Source of the DNA: Pachyseris speciosa
Taxonomy: Eukaryota > Cnidaria > Anthozoa > Scleractinia > Pachyseridae
NCBI GenBank assembly: GCA_016490735.1
Contig: JAEMWC010000076.1
Span: forward strand, 768,501-832,500
Direction of reading: 5' to 3'
Length of the DNA stretch: 64,000 nucleotides
The position numbers and the translations under genes are program-made. Of the stretch, positions 34,321-45,389 are shown piece after piece (the stretch's first letter is position 1; each line of letters begins with the position of its first letter). Under the pieces are notes generated by a model. That model searched no databases and had not been told where the DNA came from. It saw only the letters and a list, made by a program, of their open reading frames with translations.

Positions 34321-36475
34321 TGTTTTCCTTTGTAAGTCGCACTATGCACATTTTAAGAAACGGGTGTGAATTTACTCCCTTTGATTTATCACGAGGTGAA
34401 AACTGTAAATTCTTTTCCTTTTTTAACTGCTTGGCGGTGATCAGTATACCTTGGCTAAATATTCCGCCTGGCAAGTAATAGTATTTGCATACTCTAAAAT
34501 CCAAAGTATATGAAGTAACTGCAAAGTTGCCAGTGTCTCGCATTTTACATGATAGTCATGATAGGATTTTCGTCGATGCTACAAATAAAAATCTTTTTCC
34601 GTTCAAGTTTTAAGAAAACACCTAAGGCATTCACTGTGTTTGACGGGCACATAAAGGAGCACTAACAACTACCCAGTAAGGCCGGATCTAACCTAAAGAT
34701 CGCTTTTTAGTCGCTTAACATGGCTTTAACGTTTACTTAAGATCTCGTTCGCGTTTCAAGCAATTACAAATTCCTACGCTCATCTCACTAAGCTGTGTTA
34801 AGGGATATTTTTGGTGATTTTTCAGTACATTTGGGAGGATATAATTTTTCTCAAAGGATTAGTTAAATTGAGGGAATTAGGAAATATCGTGCGGAGATTT
34901 AATTAAGGTTTAAAATTGGAATTGGAAGTTGGAAATTAGTAGACGGACACCAAACAGTTCCCCAGCAACTTGCAGTGCCCTTTTGGGGGAGTCGACTGTC
35001 TGGTGGTGTTTCAAAACATTTTTTTAACATCCCAATCCCTTCTTGAACCTCCTAAAACTTTCACTCCAATTCACGGTAAGTCCCAGTTGGTAAGAGCACC
35101 GGACTGTTGAGCGAAAGGGCGTGGAGCACAAAATAATCTTAAAATAATTACGTGGTATGCCTGTGGCAGACCACGTTGTAAATTCGGTTCGTTTTCTCGA
35201 TAAATCGACAAGTTTTTAATTTTTTTAAATTTTTCAATGCTTTGTATTGTTCTTAGCTGCTAGTCACAGTCAAATCCGTTTGTATGGGAATTGACGACGA
35301 AAACCTTTCACACAAATAAAGCTGCATTCGCGAAGCCGTTTTTAGTACTTTCAGTGTTCGAAATAATTATTTATAACGAAAATAACGCAATCTAAAAATA
35401 TTTTTGAGCGGCGCCATCGCGTCTAGCCACAATATAAACATTGCTTGAGTGCATTTCAGCTTCTTCGAAATATTAAATCACAATCAATCAAGTGTATCTT
35501 GCTTTTTATCCCTTTAAAAGGCATGGAAATCCTTGCCCTGACTGTGCGGATCTAGTTCCAGTGAGCCGGTCAAAGACGCGACTGTGTATTCCAGGGGGAT
35601 AACAAAAAACCCAAATATATGATAGCGCTTTTTATCGTGTATCGATACTACAATCGAAGGCTATGGAAACAAAGACAGCTAATTTTAAAAGAGCCGTCAG
35701 TTAATGTGATCATGTTCGTGACATGACCGCTCCAGGCTGAGTCAGATTTCATCGGATAGCCCAAGCTATCCGAACGTTCCATCAAATAGTGCGTACCACG
35801 TATACGCCAACAGGTGTCCTGTTGGTATAAGATCATACTGGCTGTGGGCTCAACATTTTTGCTTCAGTTCAGATGATGATGCCATTGCGCAGTGACGTTA
35901 AGCCGTTGGCCTTGTCTCCTTCACACCCACACGTAAAACTAGAAGGAGAAGTAAAAGAACCCACACACTGATCGAAAACAAAAATGGGAACTTAGTTCCC
36001 GGTGCTGTGGTCTGACCTCACATACAACAACAACAACAACATCTTTATTGTACCTTGAATTTTCCTTGATACAAGAATATGTAAATAAATACATAAGATA
36101 AGGTACGGACCTTCAGAAATAGCTATTAAGAGTTAAAAATGCCTGAAGGTCAATACTTGCAGAATATAAAAATAAATTAGTGAAATGGATCAGAGATACA
36201 ATACACTCAAGAAGTAGAGGAAAACACGCACAGAGAACATACACTAACACACGCAGTAAAAGAGACACAGGCATAAACACAAAAAACACACACAAAAACA
36301 CCCACAGTATTAGAAAATAATTATAATATAATGTACATACATCTCAATGTTGTGTGGAGGCTGTTTGATGGGCTGACCACTCGTCCCCAAGAGCCTCTAA
36401 AGGTCACAAACTGACTTTTTCAGCTGAAATCCAGAGCCATCGGACAGTTTGGAATAAAACTCAAAGAAAATGTAA
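34321..36475. other. Gene-free stretch with SINE and retroelement scraps
   Basis: A tRNA-like A-box-like head (CCAGTTGGTAAGAGCACCGG) lies at about 35087-35106. A conserved SINE tail (GTTCCCGGTGCTGTGGTCTGACC) at 35995-36017 resembles 54186-54208. A (CAA)n run at about 36026-36041 marks a minus-strand non-LTR 3' end reaching to about 36330. No gene is seen. Confidence 0.5.
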
Positions 36476-36901
36476 GTAGTATAGTAGGGACCGAGCTACC
36501 CTCTTTTTTGTTGTTTTTCATAAAATTGCTGTGGAATATATTAACACCGATGACGTCATAGCTATTATCTTGATCTCATGAATAAAATGCGGAGGAACCC
36601 TATTTAAGTGCGTAGGAATACATTAATTTCATGAATAGCATCTCAGTACTGAGTCACGGACAATAACTTAACCCCACGCGTGTACCGTCACGGTGTCTGG
36701 ACAGACACGAAGAGGGTCGGATCCCACGCGATTACCGTCATACAATGGAAAGAGCTGGTTTGTCCAAACTTGCCCGCTGTTCGTGAATACAACAGAGAAA
36801 AACTGAAAACTGATCCAAGCTGCCCCATATTCGCATACAACTCTAACACAAAAAAAGCCCATGGGACACCCTTGAAACCACTTCCATCGAAATAACAATA
36901 A

Positions 36902-37361
36902 AGGTGATGTTACACGAGCCGACTTTGAACGCCGATTTTTAACGCAACATTGTTGCCCGAATCTTGTTGGAGTTGCTGCGTGTAACACCCCCGCCGTCGA
37001 CTTTTAATGCAACATCGTCCCCAACGGTTGCGTTAAAAATCGTCTCGTGTAACATGCCGTTGCCGACCGTTTCCGCAACAAAGTTGCGTTAAAAGTTGTT
37101 TCGTGTAACATGGATTTAAAAATCGGCATTAAAAATCGGCATAAAAAAATCGGCTCGTGTCATGTTACACGAACCGATTTTTAACGCCGATTTTTAATTC
37201 ATGTTATACGAGACAACTTTTAACGCACCTTTGTTGCAGCAACGGTCGGCAACGGCATGTTACATTTTTAACGCAACATTGTTCGCTGCTCGGGAACGAT
37301 GCTGCGTAAAAAGTAGACGGCGAGGGTGTTACACGCACCAACTCCAACAAAATTCGGGCAG

Positions 37362-37410
<49 letters not shown>

Positions 37411-37513
37411 GCAACAAAATGTTGCGTTAAAAATCGTCTCGTCTGGCATGTTACACGAGACAACTTTTAACGCAACAATGTTGCGTTAAAAATCGGCTTG
37501 TGTAACATCACCT
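36902..37513. mobile_element. Foldback MITE nested in the left arm
   Basis: It starts AGGTGATGTTACACGAGCCG and ends with its near-inverse …TGTAACATCACCT, 612 bp, flanked by TAA on both sides. The whole sequence is a series of inverted modules (GTTGCGTTAAAAATCG, CGTGTAACATG). The uninterrupted right arm shows where the arm sequence resumes (AAGAGTTC…GCGACCAAT), which proves it is an insertion. Confidence 0.8.
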
Positions 37514-37944
37514 TAAGAGTTCGGAGCGACCAATCGTTGTTTGCTTTGCATAATATTGATCAAGACACTTACTTAAGAAACGCGCAGCTTGAATTATTAT
37601 GGATGCTGATTCTAAGGCCTCATCTGTTAGATTATTTAATTGTTTTATTTAAACAATATTTTTTTTTCTAAGAGCACATAGTGCTCATCTTGCAAGAGAG
37701 CTAACACCGTTAACATTATTATTATTTTAATATAACTGTCAAAGAGACAAAAAAAATTAATTTGGTTATTTTTTTACGAGGAGGCTAAAATTTCCAAATG
37801 TTTAATTGCATCTAAGAGACTGCAGGGAGAATCGCCTGTATACTGATTACTACTGAGCCTTTTAATACGTAATAGTGGTCTTCACTTTCGTAGCACCAGG
37901 TATGCGAATTAGAAATTGGTATGCCCAAAGTTTAAACGTAAAAA

Positions 37945-38062
37945 TTAGATGGCGGTAGAACTTTCAATGTTACCACATCTCAACTATGGAACAGTTTACC
38001 TGTCACCTTACGACAAAAGACATCAGTTCAAAGTTTTAAACAGGCCTTACGGTAATTTTTCC
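37945..38062 (+). pseudogene. CR1/L2-like reverse transcriptase C-terminal scrap
   Basis: The frame reads TFNVTTSQLWNSLPVTLRQ, then TSVQSFKQAL. The LWNSLP block followed by a basic helix is the conserved C-terminus of CR1/L2-type polymerase ORFs. The rest is missing. Confidence 0.65.
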
Positions 38063-39030
38063 TTGATAAGCAACAGAGCTTGAATCATTTTATAGCTTAA
38101 TAGGTTCATTTTTAAAGTTTCCTGTTTCTGTCATTTATCCTGTAAACTACCTATATTTTACATTTTATCTTAGATTTCTAAGCTTTTATCGATCTTTTGT
38201 TTTTCATAACAATGTATTTATTTTTATTTATTTTTTTATTTATATTTATATTTGTATTAGTATTAGTATATGTATTGTATGAGGGCCACAATTTTATTAG
38301 GGGCTTTTGGCTATGAAGTGCTACCTTCTTTAAATAGAGTTTTCTTACACTGACGAGTTTCTTAATAGACATATAAATATACAGAGATCATTTCCTTCTC
38401 TACTACAAGTTCAAGATGGCTAATTTTCATTCACTTCAAGTCGTATTTTTTTATCAAATGTATTTTACTCGTTTTTGTATTCGCTGATAAAAGGCAATAC
38501 AGTTCAATGTGACGTCTATTAACACGTCAGTGTCTTGTTCAATATTATGCAAGTATTCATTGGTCGCTCCAGTAGAACTCTTGTTATTTCAATAGAAGTG
38601 GTTTCAAGCGTGTCCCTCGGACCTTTTTTGTGTTGGAGTTGTATATGCAAATATGGGGCAGCTTGGATCAGTTTTGGGTAATGCGTGTTAGATAAGGATT
38701 TACTCTTGCAGGTAAAACTGGTAGAACTTTCGGAAAAGTGTACGAAGGTATCAATATTTATTATTATTATTCCTTTCAAACAACAACAACAACACACCTT
38801 TATTTGCCTTGTACATACATACGCTGATAAAGTTTAAAAAAAATAATAAATAACATTTCTGTTTGTACTTGGTAAAGCCTGGAGCTGATATAATCCTAGG
38901 ATTTTCTAGCCAGTTCTCCAGATTTAAAAGTTGTAAATAAGTGAGATAGGAACTATTTTTAAAGAAGCAGTTTTAAGTGTACAATATAATAGGAATGAAA
39001 GAGTATATGCTTAGGTTGCGTTTAGTTATG

Positions 39031-40308
39031 CTATTCTGACAGTAGATAAGGTTTTAGTTGTTTTGAGAATTGGTATATGTTTAGTTCTTTAAGATTTAAG
39101 GGAATTTTGTCCCAGATAATACACGCCGCATATCCGATTGTTTGTTTTCCCGTATTAGTTCGCACTTTCTTTACGTAAAGGTTTCGTTTCGATGCATACC
39201 TGGTATTGTATTTGTGTACATTACTGGCATATTGAAAATAGTTTGAAAACAGCTTTGGCAGAAGGCCTTTATGCCAAAGGTACGTGAATTTTAGAATCTG
39301 AAGTCTATAAACATTGTGTACCGTAAGAACATCTAATAAATTTAGCAGGGGAAGTGCACTTGCTGTGTGCTCACCATAAGCGGTGGCAAAGAAAATAAGC
39401 CTGGCAGAATGATTTTGTTTAGTTTGTATCCTATCAATATGTGTTTTGTATGCACATCCCCACGCTAATATTGCATATGAGATATATGGGTATATTAAGC
39501 TTTAGTAGATTTGTTTCATTTGCAGAAGAGTAAGATAATGTCTCAGCTTAGATATAATACCATTGTTTCGGGCAATTCTTGTACAGATGTATGAAATATG
39601 GTGATTAAATGACATCGTTTCATCAAGCAAAACACCCAAATACTTTATTTTTTGCTTCCTTTGCAGCACATTTATTGTACCGTCTACACTTTCAATATTG
39701 ATATTTACTTGATCATCTTTTTTCTTTTGCGATTTAATAATCATGAAGTTTGTTTTAGAGAAGTTAATTGACAATCTATTTACATCACACCATATTTTCA
39801 CTTTTTTAAGTTCAGAGTTGACTATTTTCTCGAGAATTTTCAGATCGCGGGCTGAAGCAAACACGTTTGTATCGTCTGCAAATATTCTAAATGTTAAGGC
39901 ATTGGAACAGTTCGGTAAATCGTTTATGTAGATTAAAAATAATACTGGACCTAGGGAACTCCCTTGTGGAATTCCGCACGTCATTGTTTGCTGTGATGAA
40001 ACTGTATTTCCCATCTGTACATATTGCTGTCTATTTGTAAGATAGCTTGCAAAAAATTGGAGGGGAACACCCCGTATCCCGTACCGTTCCATTTTTTTAA
40101 GCAAGATTGTGTGGTTTACCGTATCAAATGCTTTAGAAAAGTCTAAGAAGACGCCACAAGAATACAGATTATTGTCTATCGCATTACGTAAATTATCAGC
40201 AATTTCTGCAATGGCTTGTGAAGTTGAATGTCCCTTTCTAAAGCCAAATTGGAACTCGTATAGGATTGCATGCTTTTCCATGTCAGTGTCTTGTTCAATA
40301 TTATGCAA
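39031..40308 (-). pseudogene. CR1/L2-like non-LTR reverse transcriptase, 5' truncated
   Basis: The minus-strand frame carries the reverse-transcriptase core in order: FGFRKGHSTS, FLDFSKAFDTVNH (first catalytic Asp), IPQGSSLGPVLFLIYIND, FADDT (catalytic pair), KIKYLGVLLDE. A single in-frame TAA at 39502-39504 interrupts it. The frame then continues as SLIYPYISYAILAWGCAYK and ends …IIWDKIPLN…LLSE at a stop at 39031. Endonuclease and N-terminal parts are absent. The 3' end runs to a (TTG)n tail at about 38783. It is inactive as it stands because of the stop and the 5' truncation. It starts directly at the inner edge of the right inverted arm. Confidence 0.85.
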
Positions 40309-40764
40309 GTATTCATTGGTCGCTCAAGTAGAACTCTTGTTATTTCAATAGAAGTGGTTTCAAGCGTGTCCCTCAAATATCTGAGTATTTTAATCTCTGT
40401 TATATCTACGAACAGCGGACAAGTTTGGGCAAACCAAATGTTTCCTTTGTATGATGGTACACGCGTGGGGTTAAGGTGATGCTACACGCGTGGGTCATGG
40501 TCCGACCCTCTTTGTGCCTGTGCAGTCACCTTGACGGTGCAGACGTGGGGTTAAGGTCCCACGGGCGGGTTATTGTCCGGGCCTCTTACTGAGATGTCTC
40601 TTCATGACGTTAATGTATCCCTCCTCACGGTAAAAAGATTCTTGCGCATTTTATTCATGATATCAAGATAATAGCTATGACGTCATCGGTATTCATGTAT
40701 TCCACAGCCATTAAATGAGAAACAAGGATAATTCGGTCCCTACTATACTACTAACGTAAGCCAA

Positions 40765-41186
40765 ATTTTGGATTTCCGGTGTCATAGTCATGCACATGTA
40801 AATGATATTTAAAAATATCATTACATGTACAATGTACCGATATTATCGTTAGTTGTTAACACAAGTAGGCACCTCATATATCATAGGTAATTATCCCAAG
40901 GCAGCAGGGGTGTATAGCAAGGAGCGCTGAGTCTGCGATTTTCTTCTCTCGGAAACCACACGCAGAAACGCTTGCTACGCAGGCTACCTTATTTGTTACA
41001 TTGACCAGCCACTTCAAGATATAGCTGGTCATTTCTGGGAATTTCAAGAAATGACGCATACGAAGGATTTTACAAGAATGGCTGTCAAGAAACGACAGTT
41101 CATACAAGAAATGGCTGCCCATTTCAAGGCGCCATAGTATAAATAACATTGCTAAAAATACCATTTTTTCTTGAAATCTATCATTC
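40765..41186. other. Short gene-free spacer
   Basis: It contains a palindrome (ATGTAAATGATA/TATCATTACAT) at about 40797-40830 and no coding signal. It separates the inverted-arm element from the duplicated geminin flank. Confidence 0.5.
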
Positions 41187-41973
41187 CCTGATGTCTAAGA
41201 AAGGACAGAATTGGAAAATTAAAAGATATTAAAATATTTCTTTCAGGATGCACGAGAATTCTTTTTTGTTTTTATTTTTTGCACGGTATTAGGTAAATTT
41301 ATTTAATTTGTTCAGTCGATTTGAGTAAAATAACATGTGTCTATTCCGCAAATGTCTTGGAAATGAGGGTATAAAAGTTACAGGCATGTTTTTAAGAGCT
41401 TTTAATTCTGCAGTTTTACTTGAATATAGGTATATAGTAAACTGGCGTGCAGATATATAGTTCCCGCGTTGATGATGGGGGTGACGGAGCTCGGTATTGG
41501 GCGAGGGGAGGAAAGCATGAATAATTTTAAATCTCCTCAAGGGCAACGGCAGCAGAAGGCGTCATATCGTTGTAGATCTATCTATCAATTCCTACTAACC
41601 TTACAGCTGGGATAAAGCGTTTTTTTTTTTTTTCAAGAAAATATGAAAGTTTTCTTGTGTGGATCACATATATATTTAGGCCAAACGTCTTCTAGCCCCC
41701 TCCCCCAGGAGAGCTACAGTTCGCGTGACTCGAGGGATGCACGCTGGAAAACAAGGCAGAAAAAACAGACGTTCTGTTGTGTCAGCAAGAGCAACTCATC
41801 CCTTCGACACTGAGATGCCTAAAGGTGAGTTTAGCAACGACGAAAACAGCCCTCTTCGAATTGGAGAAGTTCGAATAATGAGAAATCACCCCAAAGTTGC
41901 GTCTGTCCTTTTTTCTTCCTCACGACAGGACGTACAGGAAGCCTGTCGGAAAAGAGTTAAGCTTAAAATTTAA
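41187..41973 (+). pseudogene. Duplicated geminin 5' flank and truncated exon 1
   Basis: The upstream part matches 49470-50700 in order (ATTAAAAGATAT, ATATTTCTTTCAGG, GGTATA…AGTAAACTGGCGT, GGCGTCATATC, TTACAGCTGG). Then a frame matches geminin exon 1 for about 59 residues (SARATHPFD, EFSNDENSPL, GEVRIMRNHPKVASVLFS). The original start codon is AAG here (41750s), but an upstream in-frame ATG at 41737 replaces it. Similarity stops after SSSR. A short unrelated stretch (41925-41960) follows, and from about 41965 the sequence is syntaxin intron 2. It ends at a TAA at 41971-41973. It lacks the D-box and coiled coil, so it cannot act as geminin. Confidence 0.85.
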
Positions 41974-42224
41974 AAACTCATTGAAAGTAGGTTAAATGTA
42001 ATAAACAGCTGTTGCAAATTATCCGCTTTACTACCAGGCTGGAATTTAAAATTACCCGTGACTCAACATTATGAGTGAATTTCAATATTTATCATTTATG
42101 GCCAAATTACTTAGTGCGTGACTGTAATGCATAATTTCCTCATCTGGACAAATTATGAGGAGCAGCTGAAAAAATTCCATAGTGATGATGTTATGTTACC
42201 AGCTTCCTGTTTCTATTTTATGAA

Positions 42225-42270
<46 letters not shown>

Positions 42271-42302
42271 GAAGTGAGACACGAAAATTTGGTTTATCAA
42301 CG

Positions 42303-42333
<31 letters not shown>

Positions 42334-42422
42334 GGATTCGATTAGCTGACGTTTCGAGCGTTAGCCCTTCGTCGGAGCGAATCCAAAAGGGCTAACGCTC
42401 GAAACGTCAGCTAATCGAATCC

Positions 42423-42453
<31 letters not shown>

Positions 42454-42569
42454 CGTTGATAAACCAAATTTTCGTGTTTCTATTTTAGGTTTGTTTGTGG
42501 TGTAAAAGCATGAGCAAAAAGTAATTACTAAACAGAATTTGAGAAAATTATTCGTGCATATTTCAACAG
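41965..42569 (+). repeat. Copy of syntaxin intron 2 end
   Basis: It matches 26760-27251: AGGTTAAATG, TTTACTACCAGG, ATTACCCGTGA, AATTATGAGGA, then TGCATATTTCAACAG at the acceptor. A 254-bp Penelope-type palindrome (42221-42474) has been inserted. The right arm of the parental foldback is missing. Confidence 0.85.
42221..42474. mobile_element. Penelope-type palindromic insertion with 13-bp target duplication
   Basis: The duplicated target TGTTTCTATTTTA lies at 42208-42220 and 42475-42487. The parental intron has a single copy of the equivalent site. Inside, arms 42282-42369 and 42387-42474 are perfect inverses. The second arm contains AGGGCTAACGCTCGAAACGT. With the loop sequence on the other strand it resembles a hammerhead ribozyme core (CCGACGA, a GGGC/GCTC stem, then GAAA), as reported for Penelope-like element termini. 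One core base differs (C for U). Confidence 0.75.
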
Positions 42570-42648
42570 TTGCCTCAATTCAAAAGCTTGTGGACAAGCT
42601 GGGTGGGAACTTCCAAGGACAAAGCACAATTACAGATACTGACAAACT
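42570..42648 (+). pseudogene. Duplicated syntaxin exon 3, altered
   Basis: It retains the acceptor and [12 protein letters not shown], then has a 4-bp and a 5-bp insertion relative to the parent exon that change the middle of the peptide. The donor is CTgcaagt instead of CTgtaagt. The following Habc exons (parent 27442-27538 and 28414-28491) have no counterpart. Splicing from here to the next surviving exon would shift the frame. Confidence 0.75.
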
Positions 42649-42929
42649 GCAAGTTTTGAAGTTAACTTTATCTTAACAAAGTATGTCGCATTAAAAGTTG
42701 GCTGATCACATTGTATAGAGGGGGAAAAAGACGGCATTCACAAAAGTCCAAAGAAATTTGAATGGTCACACTTAGGATTATATTTTGAAGTGTAATTAAC
42801 TGTACTAGTTTAGAGGAAATACTGCTTCTAAATGGCTACTGGTTTTTTAGATTTTTTGTGAGCAATCAAATGTTGAAACAATCCTGTTAAGTATTAATAA
42901 TAAGCTGGAGTTAAGAAACAGAAGTTGAT

Positions 42930-42981
<52 letters not shown>

Positions 42982-43065
42982 TTTGTTTTAATCTTCTATA
43001 TAGCGCTTAATATACATTACTATTCTAAGCGCATTACAGTGGTAAATATCATAACATTCATATAA
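42930..43065 (-). mobile_element. SINE 3'-end fragment with (ATT)n tail
   Basis: (AAT)n at about 42938-42980 is followed by CTTCTATATAGCGCTTAATA and TAAGCGCATTACA. This matches the tail side of the SINE at 63429-63686 (TATATAGCGCATTTTCC, ATGCGCTTTACAA). It occupies the place of the missing Habc exons. Confidence 0.55.
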
Positions 43066-43164
43066 TACTTTCGTGCAAAACTTGAATATAATAAATTACT
43101 AAATAAGATTAGTAATTTAGTAAGTTATCCTATTACTTACACTCATCAGTGTTGCTTGAAACAG

Positions 43165-45387
43165 ATCGCTGCTGAGAAAGAGAAGGAATCAGTTTCACGA
43201 GCCAGGTCAATTTCATCAACGATGCCAGCTACTCCCAGTGTAAGAGTTTATGTTCAAATTATTTCTTTTGTTACTGTAAACTGCTTTAATTTGAAATTGG
43301 TGTATATTGTTGGTATCATTTGGGAGATTGGTATACAGTAGAAATGTAGCACATTCATTGACAATAATGACATGTGCATAGTGCATGAAATCTTTGGAAG
43401 CACAAAGGAATAATGGAGGCTTAAGTTACAAACTCAGCAGGCTGGTGACTGATGACTGTTCTGGTATGAAAGATTACTTACTAACAGATCATCAATAATT
43501 TTGTTCAGCTACTAATAGCTTATTTGATGGTACAATATGCAGAGTTGAAGCAGAAAGCAAGGCTTTTCAGCCTTATATTAGTAAGGCATTATATTAGAAA
43601 GCCTTGCGTCAATGGAGTACATAACCAGGTTTTCATAATATTGGCTTTTGACCACATATAAATGTTTACAAATTTTGTCTGTTATTGTGTTGACAGCCAA
43701 GTGGTGGACACAATGATGAGCATAGTTTGGCAGTACATGATAGGTATTGACCTTGCTGTTGCTAAAAATAATGAACTCATGATTAGAGTTTGACCTGTGA
43801 CTTTGCTAGTAGAGGCAGCTTATCCAAAGCTTAATGTTTTGCTTATTCATTCATTGTACTGATGTTCTCCATGGTTCTGTAGAACTGCAGATGGAATTCA
43901 AGTACAAGCAGAAGAAGAGATCTCCATGGAGTTGATTGAGGAGAGGGAAAGAGCCATAAGGCAACTGGAGGTATACAAACAAATGAAGCCTTTACTAATT
44001 GATGTTATCTGCAGGGCTTTCATCAAAGGCTGGGGGATGAGGATTTTCTACCTGATTAACTACTTTGATGGAAACAGCTGCCTCAACAGCTGGAACCCTA
44101 TGCAGTTTTTACATATCCCCATCTTCTTCATAAGTTATTGACAACTCTATTTGATCACATTGTCAGATCAACCTACACAGGTTGAGCCAAGAAACAGAAA
44201 ATCCAATACTGGCAGTGATGAAGCCATCCTCTTAACTGCACAGTTCTAGTAGCACTGTCCAGTCAAGATTTTTATCTGCACAACACCAATGCTACATCTC
44301 TTTTGTACAATTGTAGTCACCTTGCTGAACTGCCATCACAATGGGTAGCTAGTCATGTAGTTGATGTTACAAACTGTAGCAAAAATAACCTACCAGAAGC
44401 TCTTTTTCATATTTCTGTATGTAAGAATGCCTGCAGGATGACACTAAAAAAAGTGCAAAGTGATTGACTTTAGAGATGTTTCCCTTATGATCCTTTCCAT
44501 CTCACTTCACAGGCTGATATTGTTGGCGTCAATGAAATTTTCAGAGATCTTACTACTATGGTTTATGACCAAGGCGACATGATGGGTAAGAAAGCTACAC
44601 AGCTCTTCCTCTTCCCTTTTTCACAATAATTGTTTTACGCGATAACTTTTGCTAACTTATTTAATTTGTAGATAGTATTGAGGCGAATGCAAGGAGTGCT
44701 GCAGACCATGTTGATAATGCGAATGATCAGTTGAACAAAGCTAGGAATTGCCAGGTAATTACATTTGATTGATGAAATTGCCACAATTCATTCTTTCATT
44801 TTTTTTTATCACACATCCTTAAACTCCAAAATTAAAACCCTTACAGCACTGAGCCATAACTTTGCTATGATCCTTTTGTGTTTGTGAAATACTTTACAAA
44901 ATAATTCTATTATGTTTGATGAATTTAATCTTAGTTATACCTCTATTGGCAAGGTTTTTATGAAAGAAAGACCAAAATCTTCTGGTGATTTATGAAACAT
45001 TATGCTCTCGCATGCTTTAGCTTTGCAGTGTAGAGTATGAGTTACTGAGAACTTTACAACTGTAAATAAGAACGTAAAATTTTGTCCTATTTTGTGCTTC
45101 TTGTGTCTGATAGAAATATATAAAATATAGGAAGAGAGAAATATGCAAATTTAAAATACTAGATGCTGATTTCAAATCTAAAATCTACATCTAAAATCTA
45201 AATATTTCAGGGTAAAACCTTACACAATGTACAAAGAAGGAGTTCTCGTTACATTAGATGTTATGAAATATTTTTGTGTAACTTCCAGAAAGCAGCAAGA
45301 AAGAAGATGTGTTGGATCCTGGTGATATTAGTTGTTGTTGCTGCTGCACTGGGTCTAATCATTTACTTGTCAGTGAGGAATAACTAA
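43165..45387 (+). CDS. Headless Qa-SNARE paralogue (duplicated syntaxin 3' half)
   Basis: Six exons, 43165-43239, 43697-43743, 43883-43970, 44513-44585, 44672-44754 and 45289-45387, keep GT-AG sites and phase. They encode 154 residues from the linker ([15 protein letters not shown]) through the SNARE motif to the anchor. One in-frame codon insertion is present in the first exon, and there are no stops or frameshifts. The ionic-layer Gln is kept (YDQGDMMDSIE). Layers +1 to +8 read M, I, A, A, V, A, L, A. The anchor ([20 protein letters not shown]) is almost unchanged. No ATG-initiated start exists upstream in frame within its first exon, and the Habc domain is gone. It may be a chimeric gene, a truncated SNARE or a young pseudogene. 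Confidence 0.6.
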
Positions 45388-45389
45388 GG

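Larger units (their letters stand above)
36476..40751. mobile_element. Large element or foldback with ~470-bp inverted arms
   Basis: The left arm (36476-36898 plus 37517-37571, interrupted) and right arm (about 40282-40751) are inverted copies. They begin GTAGTATAGTAGGGACCGA and share GATGACGTCATAGCTATTAT and a Cys/His-free filler. TAA flanks both ends (36473-36475 and 40752-40754), compatible with a 3-bp TWA target duplication of the PIF/Harbinger type. A third partial arm copy lies at about 38525-38700 in right-arm orientation. The interior holds a CR1-like reverse transcriptase and a foldback element. No DNA transposase was found, so the class is uncertain. Confidence 0.6.

Noticed and set aside
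41725..41973. A second functional geminin gene
   Set aside because: Only about 59 N-terminal residues are present; destruction box and coiled coil are missing and the frame ends at the duplication junction.
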